From contig OZ017766.1 in assembly GCA_963969345.1 (NCBI GenBank), positions 9,982,001 through 10,046,000 on the forward strand: DNA of 64,000 nucleotides, read 5' to 3'. Shown here one piece after another: positions 46,966 through 57,948 of the stretch. The position numbers and the translations under genes were made by a program. This DNA is from Turbatrix aceti (lineage: Eukaryota > Nematoda > Chromadorea > Rhabditida > Panagrolaimidae). Each line of letters opens with the position of its first letter. Position 1 is the stretch's first letter. Under the pieces are notes generated by a model. The model saw nothing but the letters and a program-made list of their open reading frames with translations, ran no database searches and was not told the DNA's origin.

Positions 46966-47348
46966 GAAAATGCAAAAAAACACCTGCTAAAAAAAACATG
47001 GTTTTTTTTTATTTTTCTGCGTTTTGCAAAAAAATGTCTGCAGAAAAAATGTCAAAATCGCAGTGTTTCATGAAAAAATGGTTTTTAAACCGTAATTCGT
47101 ATATTTTACAACCAAAAATGGCGTTGTCGTACTGCAACGTTGATCGGCAATTTTCATGTGAATAATAAATACAAGCAATACATACATTCGCTTGTACAAC
47201 GTCATAATTGTCAAAAGAAGCAGAAAATTGCATAAATCACATCAAAAATTTTATTTTATGTACAGTCATTATTTCCAGTTTATTGATCAGAAAGTGATAA
47301 TTATGAATAGTTAGAAATTAGTCTATACATATTTGACTGGATATCAGT
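46966..47348. other. AT-rich stretch, no gene seen
   Basis: 3' flank of the cysteine-rich gene on the minus strand; no other structure. Confidence 0.4.
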
Positions 47349-48985
47349 TTAGTCCTTCTTAGTCGTCGAAGCCGGAGCCGCCGGAGCGGTAGGGGCACTT
47401 GTGGTGGCTTTATCCTTGCTATCATCGCCACCACCACCACCACCAGAATTCGATGACGAGGATGGAGCAGTACGGCTTGAGAAAGGAGATTGCGGCAGCG
47501 AGGCAAAGTATTTAACCATTTCGACAGTGTTGCATTTGTCAAAACCGCAGGTACATTCGAGTGTGCCTTTTGCGTAATTACAGCTTGTAGGAAGATACTG
47601 AAAATATATGTATATTTATATGTAATATACATTACATTACATTACATGTATAAATATATAAATATACATGACAATATTATCATTATGATTTTTTTTTGTC
47701 TTATACAAAAAAAAAATATCAACTTACACTATCACTGCATTTTGAGTCAAGGGTAGCACTGCTCATGCTACTTCCTTTAATGGTAACCAGGCATGATGTG
47801 GAGCATTTATCGGTATCCGACGGAAGAGAGAGTTTGCTAATGTCAGCACTGCCTGAGTATTTGTAGCAGGAAATTGACTTTCCGCTATCTAAAATGAATT
47901 TTAGGTAAACATAATATGTTTAGCATATTATGAGATGGCAGATCAGATCACTTTTCAGATCAGATCAGCTCATAGATAAGCTCATAGATAAGCTCAGATC
48001 AGATCAGATCAGATCAGATCAGATAGATCAGATCAGACAGATCAGATCAGATCAGATCGCAGATAATCTAGATCAGATCATGAGCAAATGATCTGATCTC
48101 ATCTCTGATATGTTATATTTACATTAAAAAATATAAACTTACTAGGCGATTTATCGCTATCCGAACCACCATCAGCAAAATACATAAGAGCCGGAAACTG
48201 ATTTTTCAGAGTCTTTACTTCGTTGGCAGCATCCTTCTGCAAAGCACAGTACCACATATGATACAAAGGAGTGTGTTCAAGGAAGCAGAAAGTCATCGAG
48301 ACAGAATCAAGCGTGTTCGTCTTATATATTGGCTGATTTTGGGGAATTGAACGAAATGAATAAAGCGATAGAACGCAAGATCCCTTAGTATGACTGGAAC
48401 TAGTTTCAGATTTATATGGAGTTTTAACAGTGCACGATTTTGAATCACTGCCGCTCGGTGGCGCGTTTGCGGGTATCGTTACGTCCGTAAGTGCATCGTA
48501 GCGATCCATCATCTGCCTAATGAAATTCTCCGTATTGCAACTGTCGGTAGCGCATCGGCACATAAGAATCGCAACGGGATAAGTATCATCTGGAGTAAAT
48601 TGACGATACTTAAAGGGAATTTCGGCATCATCGGAATTGCGATCTCTGATCTCGCAGGAAGGAAAGAGTGCTGCCTGAAAATAAATGCATGTATCATCAC
48701 AGGTTTTTTTTTAAGAAATGAAGGGTATATAAGATAAAAAAAACTTACGGTATCGGATGACGTTGCATAGAAAGCTGCTACGCCGCTCTTATAGACGTTC
48801 ACGTAAACGGCACAGGATACGGCAGATTCCACACTGCTAGCCAAGGCAGAATCGGTCAGCTTCACACCGGCGCCTTTGGCCCATTGGTTGCACTTGATCG
48901 TCGGATACGCAACGCTGCCGTCAATAATCAAAGTCAGAATCAGCGGGGCTAGTACAGCCACAGCCCACGACGGCGTGAAAGACAT
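47349..48985 (-). CDS. Secreted cysteine-rich protein with Ly-6-like motifs, 4 exons
   Basis: Exons 48985-48749, 48674-48143, 47888-47728 and 47597-47349 join in phase to 392 aa. MSFTPSWAVAV then a hydrophobic run to about residue 25 is a signal peptide. Two modules end in CRCATDSCN and CTCGFDKCN, the 'CxC..d.CN' ending typical of Ly-6/three-finger extracellular domains in nematodes. Other paired cysteines (KCNQW, VSCAVYV, CYKYSG, CSTSCLV) fit disulfide-bonded modules. The C terminus is a Ser/Gly/Ala/Thr/Pro-rich tail without an evident hydrophobic GPI signal. I chose the ATG that begins the signal peptide rather than one 37 codons upstream. Function unknown; a partial paralogue lies head-to-head at 49155. 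Confidence 0.8.
47625..47680. repeat. ATTAC-type microsatellite in intron 3
   Basis: Tandem ACATT/ATATA units within the intron between exons 3 and 4 of the cysteine-rich gene. Confidence 0.7.
47938..48105. repeat. AGATC pentanucleotide microsatellite in intron 2
   Basis: About 165 bases of AGATC repeats with interruptions (GATAAGCTC, AGACAG) fill the intron between exons 2 and 3. GATC is self-complementary, so the tract can also fold on itself. Confidence 0.9.
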
Positions 48986-49154
48986 CGTGTAGCGTGCTTT
49001 GTGCTTATAATCACTGAAGTGTAAAAAGCGATGACGACATTGCAATGAGCATGGATTGCGATATGCTAATTTTGAAGTTTGACGATCAGTTCCCATAAGT
49101 GGGTACGGTAATAGGGAAAACTGTAGTTTTTACGATCCATGATATTTATCTCTG

Positions 49155-49301
49155 GATGCAATCCCGCTAATCAAAGGCGACGACGTGAAATTGACCGATG
49201 TTTTTTTGCCTGCTACCGTGACGTCTACCGTATCATGTGCCATTCACGTGAACGTTTTTGAGTTAGGCAAAAGAGATTTTCATGCAACAGATTCTGTCAC
49301 C
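49155..49301 (+). pseudogene. Partial paralogue of exon 1 of the cysteine-rich gene
   Basis: The frame DVKLTDVFLPATVTSTVSCA and then IHVNVFELGKRDFHATDSVT matches KLTDSALASSVESAVSCAVYVNVYKSG of the gene at 48985-48749, including the exon-end GTAA. The upstream part (CNPANQ) is in another frame, so a frameshift separates them. No signal peptide or later exons are seen. Confidence 0.7.
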
Positions 49302-49379
49302 GTAATTTTTTTGTTCCGTAAACTTTGTTACGATTTTAGGGTTAAAATGGACGAAAACTTTTTTTTTACGTTTGTGTTC

Positions 49380-49850
49380 GTTTGAAAACAGATTCAATTT
49401 TTTTTTGTTCGCGAACGATTATAATCGTTCGCGAACAAATTTTTCTTAAATTTATTTGTTCGCGTTCGTTCGCAAACAAAGCTAAATTTTCCGAACAGCT
49501 GAAACGAACAAAAATTAAGGAAAAATTTGGGTCGCGGTGTCAAAATCGATGGCATTTGACAAAAAAATGGCAAATAACATGCATAAATTTAGTCAATAAA
49601 TAGAAAATTGGTACCAAAAACAAGAAAAATGGACTACCAAAATTAGGTTTGTTTTCCGTTTTTCCAATCAAGAAAACAAAATTTTGCACAAATTATGAAA
49701 ATATGCACAAATTCGTTTTTGTTTGCGAACAATATTTTAAACGTTCGTGTTCGTTTGTGAACGAGATCAAAAACGTTCGTGTTCGTTCGGTTTTTCAAAC
49801 AATTTTAAAAAATTGTTCAGGTTCGTTCGCGAACAAAAAACGGCCCCCCC
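49380..49850. repeat. GTTCGCGAAC-rich repeat, degenerate hAT-like relative
   Basis: Many GTTCG/CGAAC units separated by poly-A/T, as in the element at 44338-44659, ending at a C-run (49842-49850). No intact terminal repeat. Confidence 0.55.
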
Positions 49851-49951
49851 CTCTATTCAAAAAACAGAAATGTATGTAAAATTAATTTAACAACTCCAAA
49901 CAAAAATATCAACAATAAAAAAAGCGCACTAAATATTAACAATTTCATCAT

Positions 49952-51916
49952 TCAGTAAAAAAACGCATTACTCGTGTTGAACGGGGGCCTGTATCGCCGA
50001 AAGAAGGGAGAGTTGAACCGGAGAGCACCGGTCAGGCGATGCTGGCTGACGGCCTCGTTGAAACAGTTGCGGGCAGTTTTGTAGAACAGCTTGCTTTCGT
50101 TTCCGCGGATGATATGAGACGTGAAAAATTCCATGAGGTAGATAAATGCCTGGACAGCTTCGTTTGTGAGAAGCCGTTTTTTGGGATCACGGATGATGAC
50201 GTTGTTATACATGTGCAATTGTGGCATAAACGCGACCTTGAGTACCTCGTCGTCGAAGAGAGCGAAGGAGATGAGGCGCATGAATGAGACAGCGTTGTAA
50301 TCCATCAGACACGACAACATCGATCCCATCATTTGTTCTTTGAAGAATTCCATGTTCAGCTTGACTTTGACATTTGGGGGCTGCATGATGAAGTTTTTGT
50401 GGGCAACTTCAAAGTAGGCATGAAATTCGTCGAATGTCAGCTCGTCGATGGGTTTCTGAAGGCCATCCTGGGTGAGGACGTACAACGGACCACGAAACGA
50501 AGTTTGTTGACGGGGATTTTTTCCCTTCGGCTTGGCTTTCTTCTGTTTTTCGACCTTGCCTTTGAGGAGCTTAGAAATGGAAAATTTCTGATATGGTTGT
50601 ACCCTTGAACACGGTGGGGTCGGAGTTTTTTTGCTCGAAGTTGTCGACGACGACGTCGACGATGTTTCGGGTTGGAATGAGATTGACGGGTCTGTATCGG
50701 TGGTCGTCAGCTTGATAACTCCTCTGGACGAATTGAGAACAACCGGTTGTTCGGGAACAGGTGAAACAGGTGCAGGAGAAGAACTCTGGGTTTCCGAAGC
50801 TTCATGTTCGTCTGGATCAACAACAGCCATTTCGGTCGGAGATTCCAGATCGGCCGGGGATTCAGATTCGACGCTGGACAGTTCCAAAACTTCCGAAATT
50901 GTCGTTGGTTTGACAGTCGTCGGCACGTGGTGGGAAGTTGTATCTGCACCCGGGGCGGGACTGATCCTCGAGCTGCCGGTTTCCGATGCTTCTTCCTGGT
51001 CTTGGTCCTGGTCATCCTCTTCCTGATCGACGCCCATGGTGGTATCCATTTCACCGGCATGAGAATAATCCTCGTCCAAATCGTCGTAGAAGAAAACAGT
51101 TCCCTGATTTGGTTCGGAGACTGCCTGCTGGACGGGTTCCTCGGTGGTTTCCATGGGTGCTGAAAATTTACATATTTAAAAAAAATTCTGGGGTATAAAA
51201 AAACTTGGAAATTTATATAAAAAAATTTAAGATATAAAAAAAAATTTGATGAAAATTTACATAAAAAAATTCCAGGTATAAAAAAAATTACTAAAAAAAA
51301 TTTACATAAAAAATTTTGAGGTATAAAAAAAAATTTTCTTACCGTCTTCGAGGAAGTCAAAGTTTCTGTCCGCAGAAGATGTTACTGGTTCATCCGTAGA
51401 AGATGTTACCGGTTCATCGGGGGAGAGATGCTGATATTCTGGATCTGAAAAATTTTGAGATATAAAATTTTGTTTGTTTGTTTGTTAGAAAAAAAATTTT
51501 ACCGTCGTCGAGGCAGATAACACTGCTGTCTGGAGATCCCATCGGTTCGTAGGAGACGTCGTTGAGGCGGGCTGAAAAATTAATTATAATAAATTTAAAA
51601 AAAAAAATTTTCTGATTTTATAAAAAAAATTGTTTCAGTTATTATACTTACACGAATATTCTCCCTCGGTGGTCGTGGTGCTGGTCTGGTTGATCTGATC
51701 CACGACATTGCCCTGATCAGCGGACGGATCGATAATTGCCAGAATAGTGGCAGAACGAATCTTGTCATAGTCGTTGTCGTGGATGAGAATGCCATCGCCG
51801 ACAATGAGTGCCTCACGGGCGCGGAGATTCAGCTGAATTCTCGGATCATTGAAAAAGAGCGTCACGGACGATGGTTGATCGCCGGTATCCGAGAATGAGA
51901 TGACAAATTCCTTCAT
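49952..51916 (-). CDS. Unrecognised acidic protein, 4 exons
   Basis: Exons 51916-51652, 51571-51503, 51444-51343 and 51159-49952 join in phase to 547 aa. The first exon (MKEFVISFSDTGDQPSSVTL...) may be a small beta-rich domain. Residues about 120-340 are acidic and Ser/Thr/Pro-rich with low complexity. A basic patch KGKVEKQKKAKPKGKNPRQ (nuclear-localisation-like) precedes a compact C-terminal region of about 170 aa beginning PLYVLTQDGLQKPIDELTFD, rich in Phe, Met and Leu helices and ending FRRYRPPFNTSNAFFY. I do not recognise the family; a nuclear regulatory role is a guess. The start is the first in-frame ATG after a TTTGCAG acceptor. Confidence 0.75.
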
Positions 51917-52658
51917 TTGAGATTCTGCAAAAAAAATTAAGGGTGAATGTTGCGTTGCAATTTTTGGGAAAAAAAAGAAAGCGCGATTAAACAAAAATAA
52001 AGAGAAAGAAAGAAAGCACGCGCAATGGCAGGCAGGCAAACTGGTGAACAAAATAGAAATAGAAAAGAAGTTTTGGCTAGCTGTTCCTGTTCCTTTTTCT
52101 GCGCGGCAGTGCGGATCAGCAGCAGTCAGCGCAGCGCGTACAAAAAAAAAACCCAAATCAAATGGTTAGCTGAAATTAGCCAAGCTACATACATAGTACA
52201 TAAGGACGAACCGGGTCACTAACAGGAATATGTGGTTAGGTGCATGCACACAAATATCGTATGTATGCAGTCATTTACTATTTTATGCTCATCGACTACT
52301 CTCCCAAAAATAAAAGCTGCGAATGGATGGCTCCCAATCGCGCACCGCACCGGTCAGCGGCTTTTCCAGAAAACAAGTATGCTAGCATGCGCCAGAACGA
52401 ACACAAGTTTGAAGTTATGCAGCCATCATGTGGTTTCCCAGCTTTCTTTCACTTCAAGCGGGAAAACTAAAGTAAAGTATTGGCATAAAAAAAAGACAAA
52501 GGCATACATAAAATGAACAACCAGAAGCAACGAAGAAAGCATCGCGCAGCGGCATCTGACTTCCTTCAGCACCGAAAAGCCAAACCCTTGCAGAAAAAAA
52601 ATTTCGTTGCGAGAACACCAAATATGTGAAATTCCGATAAATGTCCGACTTTGGACGT
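51917..52658. other. 5' flank of the acidic-protein gene, no further gene
   Basis: Mixed composition; no coding frame with support. The GC-rich composite region begins at its end. Confidence 0.4.
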
Positions 52659-52808
52659 AAAGCGTCGTTTTTTGCGTAGCGACAGAGAGCGAGCGGAGAG
52701 AGCCGGATTGAGGTCTGAGTACTCTCGACGCGATACCGTAAGTTCGCAGTCGAGGAAGGAGGAGAAAAAGTTCTCCTATCCATCTGCGGTTTTTGTTCGA
52801 CTGTTTCC
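52659..52808. repeat. Direct repeat B, left copy
   Basis: A 150 bp block beginning AAGCGTCGTTTTTTGCGTAG and ending GACTGTTTCC, essentially identical to 56220-56369. The two copies bound a 3.6 kb GC-rich interval, so they could be parts of terminal repeats. Confidence 0.85.
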
Positions 52809-52884
52809 GGTGGTGTTTTTTATTTTTTATTTTTTGTTGGTTTTTCCCGTGGTTTTCGGGATTTTCGTGGTTTTTTCTTGCGTT

Positions 52885-53070
52885 TTGTGGCGCTGGACGA
52901 GTGTCCAAGCGCGTAGGCGTGTTTTTTCGGGTCTTTACTGGCCTTTTGCGGCGCCGGACGAGTGTCCGAGCGCGTAGGCGTGTTTTTTCAGGATTTTCGG
53001 GGTTTTTTCTTGCGTTTTGTGGCGCCGGACGAGTGTCCGAGCGCGTAGGCGTGTGTTTTCAGCCTTTTAG
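52885..53070. repeat. Tandem repeat, three units of 60-70 bp
   Basis: The motif GGACGAGTGTCCGAGCGCGT followed by AGGCGTGTTTTTTC occurs three times in a row (first unit has one change). GGACGAGTGTCC is itself a dyad. Confidence 0.85.
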
Positions 53071-54311
53071 GGGGGCATGGAGCCCGAGGGCGGCTCACAA
53101 GGACACGTTCAGCTCGAAAACGACGAAAGGCGGCCCATGCTGGATTGAGAATCGAGAAGTGCTCGACGCCGAACGTAATGGAGCCGTTGGCTTAGACCGG
53201 AGTCGTCGATGACGTGAAGGTCAAGAATGCGGTGCCCCCCAGAAGGATGACCTCGCGCCTTGGAGGCAGCAACGGTTGAGGCTGACAGCGACTAGGTTGC
53301 CTACCGGGTCTTCGTCTACAAGCCATCTACACGCACGATCACGCTGGCACATCGGCTGCACGCTGAAGGGTGAGTTTGTGATGGGGCAGGGAGGATCCGG
53401 TCCGGAGGCCCAAAATTGGCCAAAGGCGCGGTTAAGCCGGGGAGTTTTTCGAAGGAGTCCGACGTGGTCGGCAGCATCCGGGACCTGAGACAGGGTGGTC
53501 GGCAGCGGGCCGAGACAGGTCGCTGATTTTGAAAGAGGGGCTAAAAGAAGCGGGAGCCGAGTCTGAGGCCCAAAAAGGAGCGAGGACAGTCAGGCGGCGG
53601 AGGCTGCGTGAGCCTAACAGATTATTTTTTCGGAAGGAGGCGGGTACGGCCGACCGAGGCAAGGTGCCGGCGGAGGAGTTGGGGACCCGCATCGGGCTTA
53701 TCAGCGGCCCAGGGCCGAGGCTAATTGGGCCTAAGGGGAACCGACAGGAAGCCGGTGAGGCTACCAAAGGCCGTACACCGTACAGGCAGAGGGCCGGTGG
53801 AGTGGTTGGAGTCAGAGACCCGGAGCGGGCGATTCAGCGGCGCAGCGCCGAGGCTAGTCGAGCTAAATGGGAACCGGCAGGAAGCCGAGGAGGACACCGA
53901 AGGCCGTAGACCGTGAGGCAGAGGGCCGGAGAAGGGTGTGAGTCAGAGACCCGGAGCGGGCGATTCAGCGGCGCAGCGCCGAGGCTAAGCGAGCCGAATC
54001 CGAACCGGCAGAAGGCCGAGGAAGTCAGTGAGGAAGCTGGGCGGTTTCAGGAACCAGATAAGGAGTCCGAGGTGTGACGGTCAGGAGGAGGCGAAACGAG
54101 CCAGACGGGACCATCGGAGTGCCGAGAGCTGAGGTCATGTGATCAGAGGAGAGTGGAACCTCCCAGGTCGGTCGGGACCGAACTGGAGCCAAGAGTGGCA
54201 AATCAAACGGCGGGCGCGCGGGCAGACGACGCACGCTCACAACCGGCCGTCTTTCCGGAATTCAAAGCTCAGGCTTTCATTTCAACCCGTCGTTCAATTC
54301 AATCGATTTTG

Positions 54312-54351
54312 GTGAGTGTTTTTATGTAAAGGGTCCAGGCCCGTGTTCCAG
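54312..54351 (+). other. Intron-like 40 bp segment 1 with GGGTCC dyad
   Basis: Starts GTGAGTGTTTTTATGTAAAG and ends TTCCAG, with the dyad GGGTCCAGGCCC in the middle. Looks like a complete mini-intron. Confidence 0.55.
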
Positions 54352-54811
54352 GCATGGTGGGGATTAGCACATCCATATCGTCAGCGACGCAAAGGTCAAC
54401 GCCAGAAGCGCTTAGATAATGTCAGAATAGAGAGAAGAAGAAAGCGTCTAATGCAGAAGAGAGCGGGGTCGAGTATCGACCGTATGCCTGGCAGCGAACG
54501 AGAGGGGCAGAGTCCGAGCGTGAATCAGGCCGAAGCCAATTGAACATGACCGGAAGCGGCGGAAGGCCGAGCCTATGACTGAGGAAAAGACAACATCTGA
54601 TCCGGGTAGGCCATGCAGGCCGGCATGCATGCAGGAGCCAAGAGAAGGGTTCGCTCTCGACCCGACAATGAAAAGCGATAGAAGCCAACTTGGTCAAAGG
54701 CGGACTCGGCGAGGCCGGTCGAGAAGTTCGTGCCCAACACGGGCAGCTGACATCGAGGATCCAGGACGTCGTATCAAACTTCCTTCTGCGCAAAGCCAAG
54801 AACCTAGGTCG

Positions 54812-54852
54812 GTGAGTGTTTTTATAAAGGGTCCACGGACCCCATTTTGCAG
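54812..54852 (+). other. Intron-like 41 bp segment 2 with GGGTCC dyad
   Basis: Starts GTGAGTGTTTTTATAAAGGG, has the perfect dyad GGGTCCACGGACCC and ends ATTTTGCAG. Confidence 0.6.
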
Positions 54853-55607
54853 GTGTAAGCAGAATAGACGTATACCGTCTTTCAATCGAGGAAGATCAAG
54901 GCTTCGAGCGGATTGGCAAACAAGGCGCGGTGAAGCGAGTAAATACTCAATTGAGTGTGGCGTCGTCCAATGGCGAACGAGGACGCGCATTTGCCAGGAG
55001 GCGAATGGAAAGACGATCGGAATCAGGAAGGCGGTCCCCCAAGCAAAAACAACGCAAAGCCGAGCCTACGCGGACCAAGGGGAGACCGGCAGTATGTCTT
55101 AGCCGGGTTTTAGCAGTTGGCTGAACCTGGAGGCTCCGAGGGAGCAGCGATCCGAACGCATCAAGTCAGAGGCTGTGTGAGCCTAACAGAGGACGGCAAA
55201 GAGCCAAGCCTACACAATTTCGGGCCACCGACCGGTACGAACCGTCGAAGATGTGGGCACCGAAACTGCACGGGTCAGGAGAGTCCCAGAAGCCGGGCCA
55301 GGGCACAGTGCCTGAGGGACGGTGATGAATGGGTGTTGGCACCCGAAAGAGTGCTGATCTGCGGCGGCGCAGAGGAACAGGCCGAGACCGGACAGGAAGC
55401 GAAAGAAAGAGCCCACTTCGAGATCGTTTACGGGAGGCAATGGAAGCAGGAATGCAACAGACGTTCGGCGACAGCCTCCGCTATCCAGCGGCGAAAGCGA
55501 AGTACATATTCAGCGCGAATGAGGATCCCTTCATGGTGAGGCCGGAGCGGTGGGCTAGATCATGCCTTGTATGCAAATCCAGTCGTTCAGGTCATCAACC
55601 GGATCGG

Positions 55608-55648
55608 GTGAGTATTTTATAAAAAGGGTCCGCGGACCCGATTTGCAG
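55608..55648 (+). other. Intron-like 41 bp segment 3 with GGGTCC dyad
   Basis: Starts GTGAGTATTTTATAAAAAGG, has the perfect dyad GGGTCCGCGGACCC and ends GATTTGCAG. Confidence 0.6.
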
Positions 55649-55827
55649 GCGACAGTGACTTAAATATACAGTTACCGGCCCCCGTATCGAACGGGGAAGG
55701 CGGGAGGTATACGATGGATCAGGACACCGTGAAGCACCGAAGCTCGGAAGGTCAGGCGGGCGGACAGGTCGTTGTCAAGGAAGTAGAAGCGGCCGGAGGC
55801 AAGGCGTTGAGCAGTGTGCCCAGAATG

Positions 55828-55856
55828 AACGAGGGGGCGTAGCCCCCTCGTTCCGG
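55828..55856. repeat. GC-rich hairpin
   Basis: AACGAGGGGGC and GCCCCCTCGTT face each other around GTA, an 11 bp perfect stem inside the GC-rich element. Confidence 0.8.
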
Positions 55857-56068
55857 CAAAGAAGAGGAAAGTACGAAATGGATCAGACCCCTTTGAGGGC
55901 GCAGCACCTCAACAACTCAAATCGAAGAAGATAGTCCAACAGAAGCGAGGGCCGGGGATCCCAAAAGGTAAGCGATTGGTGATCTTGTGGTTTCAACAGG
56001 TTTTCAATCTGCGACGGCACGGTCCCGACGACATACCCCATCCTCGAGGCACGTTCTCCACGTGATCT

Positions 56069-56222
56069 GCCGGCGACAGCCGAATAAACGCCTCGCATCC
56101 CTAAACGAGAGTAGGCTCTCGGAGCGAAAGCGAGCGATAGCGGAGCGAAAAACAAGTTTTTCGCGTAGGAGCGAGGAAACGAAGTGACGAAGGAACGAGG
56201 TTCCGAAGCGACGGAGGGGAAA
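56069..56222. repeat. Direct repeat A, first copy
   Basis: A 154 bp block from GCCGGCGACAGCCGAATAAA to GACGGAGGGGAAA, rich in GAGCGAA units. It is repeated at 56898-57051 and directly followed here by block B. Confidence 0.9.
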
Positions 56223-56369
56223 GCGTCGTTTTTTGCGTAGCGACAGAGAGCGAGCGGAGAGAGCCGGATTGAGGTCTGAGTACTCTCGACGCGATACCGT
56301 AAGTTCGCAGTCGAGGAAGGAGGAGAAAAAGTTCTCCTATCCATCTGCGGTTTTTGTTCGACTGTTTCC
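56220..56369. repeat. Direct repeat B, right copy
   Basis: Matches 52659-52808. Blocks A plus B together (about 300 bp) would suit a terminal repeat whose left copy lost A. Confidence 0.85.
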
Positions 56370-56897
56370 CTCCCACCCGCCCCTAAAAGAAGCGTGGGAG
56401 CGTTTTTAGCGGATGAACAGGTAAGACGCAGGGACTGGGTTAACCTGGACTCAGGTAGGCCGTGGCCTAAGAAATGGCAAGTGACAAGAAATGGGATAGC
56501 CGGCGAAGACACGACAAGGAATCCAGGACCAGCGGAACATGGTCGGCTCATGATCCTCTTCCCAGGCAATGCGGCGGCGCGGATCAGGAAAGCGGACAGG
56601 CATCAGGTGCAGCTCACGTGCGATGCCGGAAGATACGGGCCTAATGCCTTTACGGATAAGCTCGTTCTCGCGTTACGAGCACGCAGCGGAGGCAGCAGCA
56701 AGCAGGGACGCCCCAGGACCGAATACGCAGGCAGAATCTATCGCTGACCTGTCGTAGCAGAACGACTACATCGAGATCAGGCAAGGACAGCCGACCTGCG
56801 ACATGACTCAGGCAGACGACTTTATCCCGCTCGGCGGACGACTCGAAAATATGACTTGTGACCCCCCAGTTGTTGTATATTCCCCAGTAGTAACACC
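56370..56897. other. GC-rich stretch between the A blocks
   Basis: Same base composition as the element body; no coding frame supported. Confidence 0.4.
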
Positions 56898-57051
56898 GCC
56901 GGCGACAGCCGAATAAACGCCTCGCATCCCTAAACGAGAGTAGGCTCTCGGAGCGAAAGCGAGCGATAGCGGAGCGAAAAACAAGTTTTTCGCGTAGGAG
57001 CGAGGAAACGAAGTGACGAAGGAACGAGGTTCCGAAGCGACGGAGGGGAAA
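56898..57051. repeat. Direct repeat A, second copy
   Basis: Matches 56069-56222 at offset 829 with no difference noticed. The GC-rich region ends here abruptly, giving way to AT-rich DNA, so this is an element boundary. Confidence 0.9.
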
Positions 57052-57676
57052 TTGATGTTTTTTTCATGATTTGCAACTTGTTTTTCTTTCTGCCAATGTC
57101 GAATCGATATTAATTTTGTGTTCTTTGGTGTGAGAGATGATAGATAAACTTTTTATCGCGTATTCGACATTCCCCAATTATTGTTGTGGAGTTGAAAAGG
57201 CGAAATAATGCCTGAATTCGTGTTTATGAAATTTTTGATGCGGCATTGCTGGAAAACTACTGAACAATTCTTGTTTTTATACTTTTAAAAGATGCACCGC
57301 CAAAAGCTGAATCGAATGATACGTTAACCGGCTCTGAAAGTGCCGTGGTTTTTGAGAAACAATGCGCCAAGCATTTCAACAACGCTAAATTCACTTTTGG
57401 CGAATAACACTTTGGAGCTACATAATTTGTTTCACTTTTCATTCTGCGAATAACGTTTTTTGCGACTATTTTGTTATGTTATTTGCAAGTTACAACTTTT
57501 GTCACTGTTTTGAGTTTTTTCTTCGAGTAACGATTTTTTTTCTTCGTTTTTTGCGAATAACACTGTTTTTTTTTGCGGTGTTTTATTACTTTTCATTTCG
57601 CGAGTACATAACAAACATTTTTTTTGCATCTGTTTTTTTTTATTTCATACATTTGCATATGTATCAGTCAAAAATG
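57052..57676. other. AT-rich upstream region of the GPDH gene
   Basis: No gene seen. Contains repeats of GCGAATAAC at 57398-57560. Confidence 0.45.
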
Positions 57677-57684
57677 TATAAAAA
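57677..57684 (+). promoter_or_regulatory. TATA box of the GPDH gene
   Basis: TATAAAAA lies about 270 bases before the ATG and upstream of a spliced 5'UTR (exon to 57827, intron 57828-57928 with GTAAAT donor and TTTTCAG acceptor). Consistent with a TATA promoter. Confidence 0.5.
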
Positions 57685-57948
57685 CCCATGCAGATTCAGA
57701 TAAACTTTTCCGTTCTCGTCTACACTGGCTCCGATTCTGGGACGCGACCGATCGACGATCAACAACCACGGATCAACGATCTACGATCGACTTTCACCGT
57801 TTGTACCTGCGTTATTTGGACGCCCAGGTAAATCTCAGCTAACCAAGTACGTTGCGTCTTTTTTTTTTCTGTGCGGGAAAAAAAAGGAGAATAAAAAAGT
57901 TGTAAACGTGTGCGTAAACTGTTTTCAGAGTATCTGAAGCACTGAATC

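Larger units (their letters stand above)
53071..56068. mobile_element. GC-rich composite element body, no clear protein
   Basis: About 3 kb of purine-rich, GC-rich DNA unlike anything else in the window. Open frames occur on several strands but none shows a domain. Internal duplications are seen, e.g. GAGACCCGGAGCGGGCGATT at 53815 and 53948. It also contains three intron-like segments and a hairpin at about 55829. It may be a decayed retroelement or an unusual satellite-like insertion. Confidence 0.5.

Noticed and set aside
47938..48105. CRISPR-like array
   Set aside because: Simple AGATC microsatellite without spacers, in an intron of a eukaryotic gene.
55883..56569. 228-codon minus-strand frame in the GC-rich island
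   Set aside because: Runs across repeat blocks A and B and has low-complexity Arg/Ser/Pro content; GC-rich DNA gives long frames by chance.
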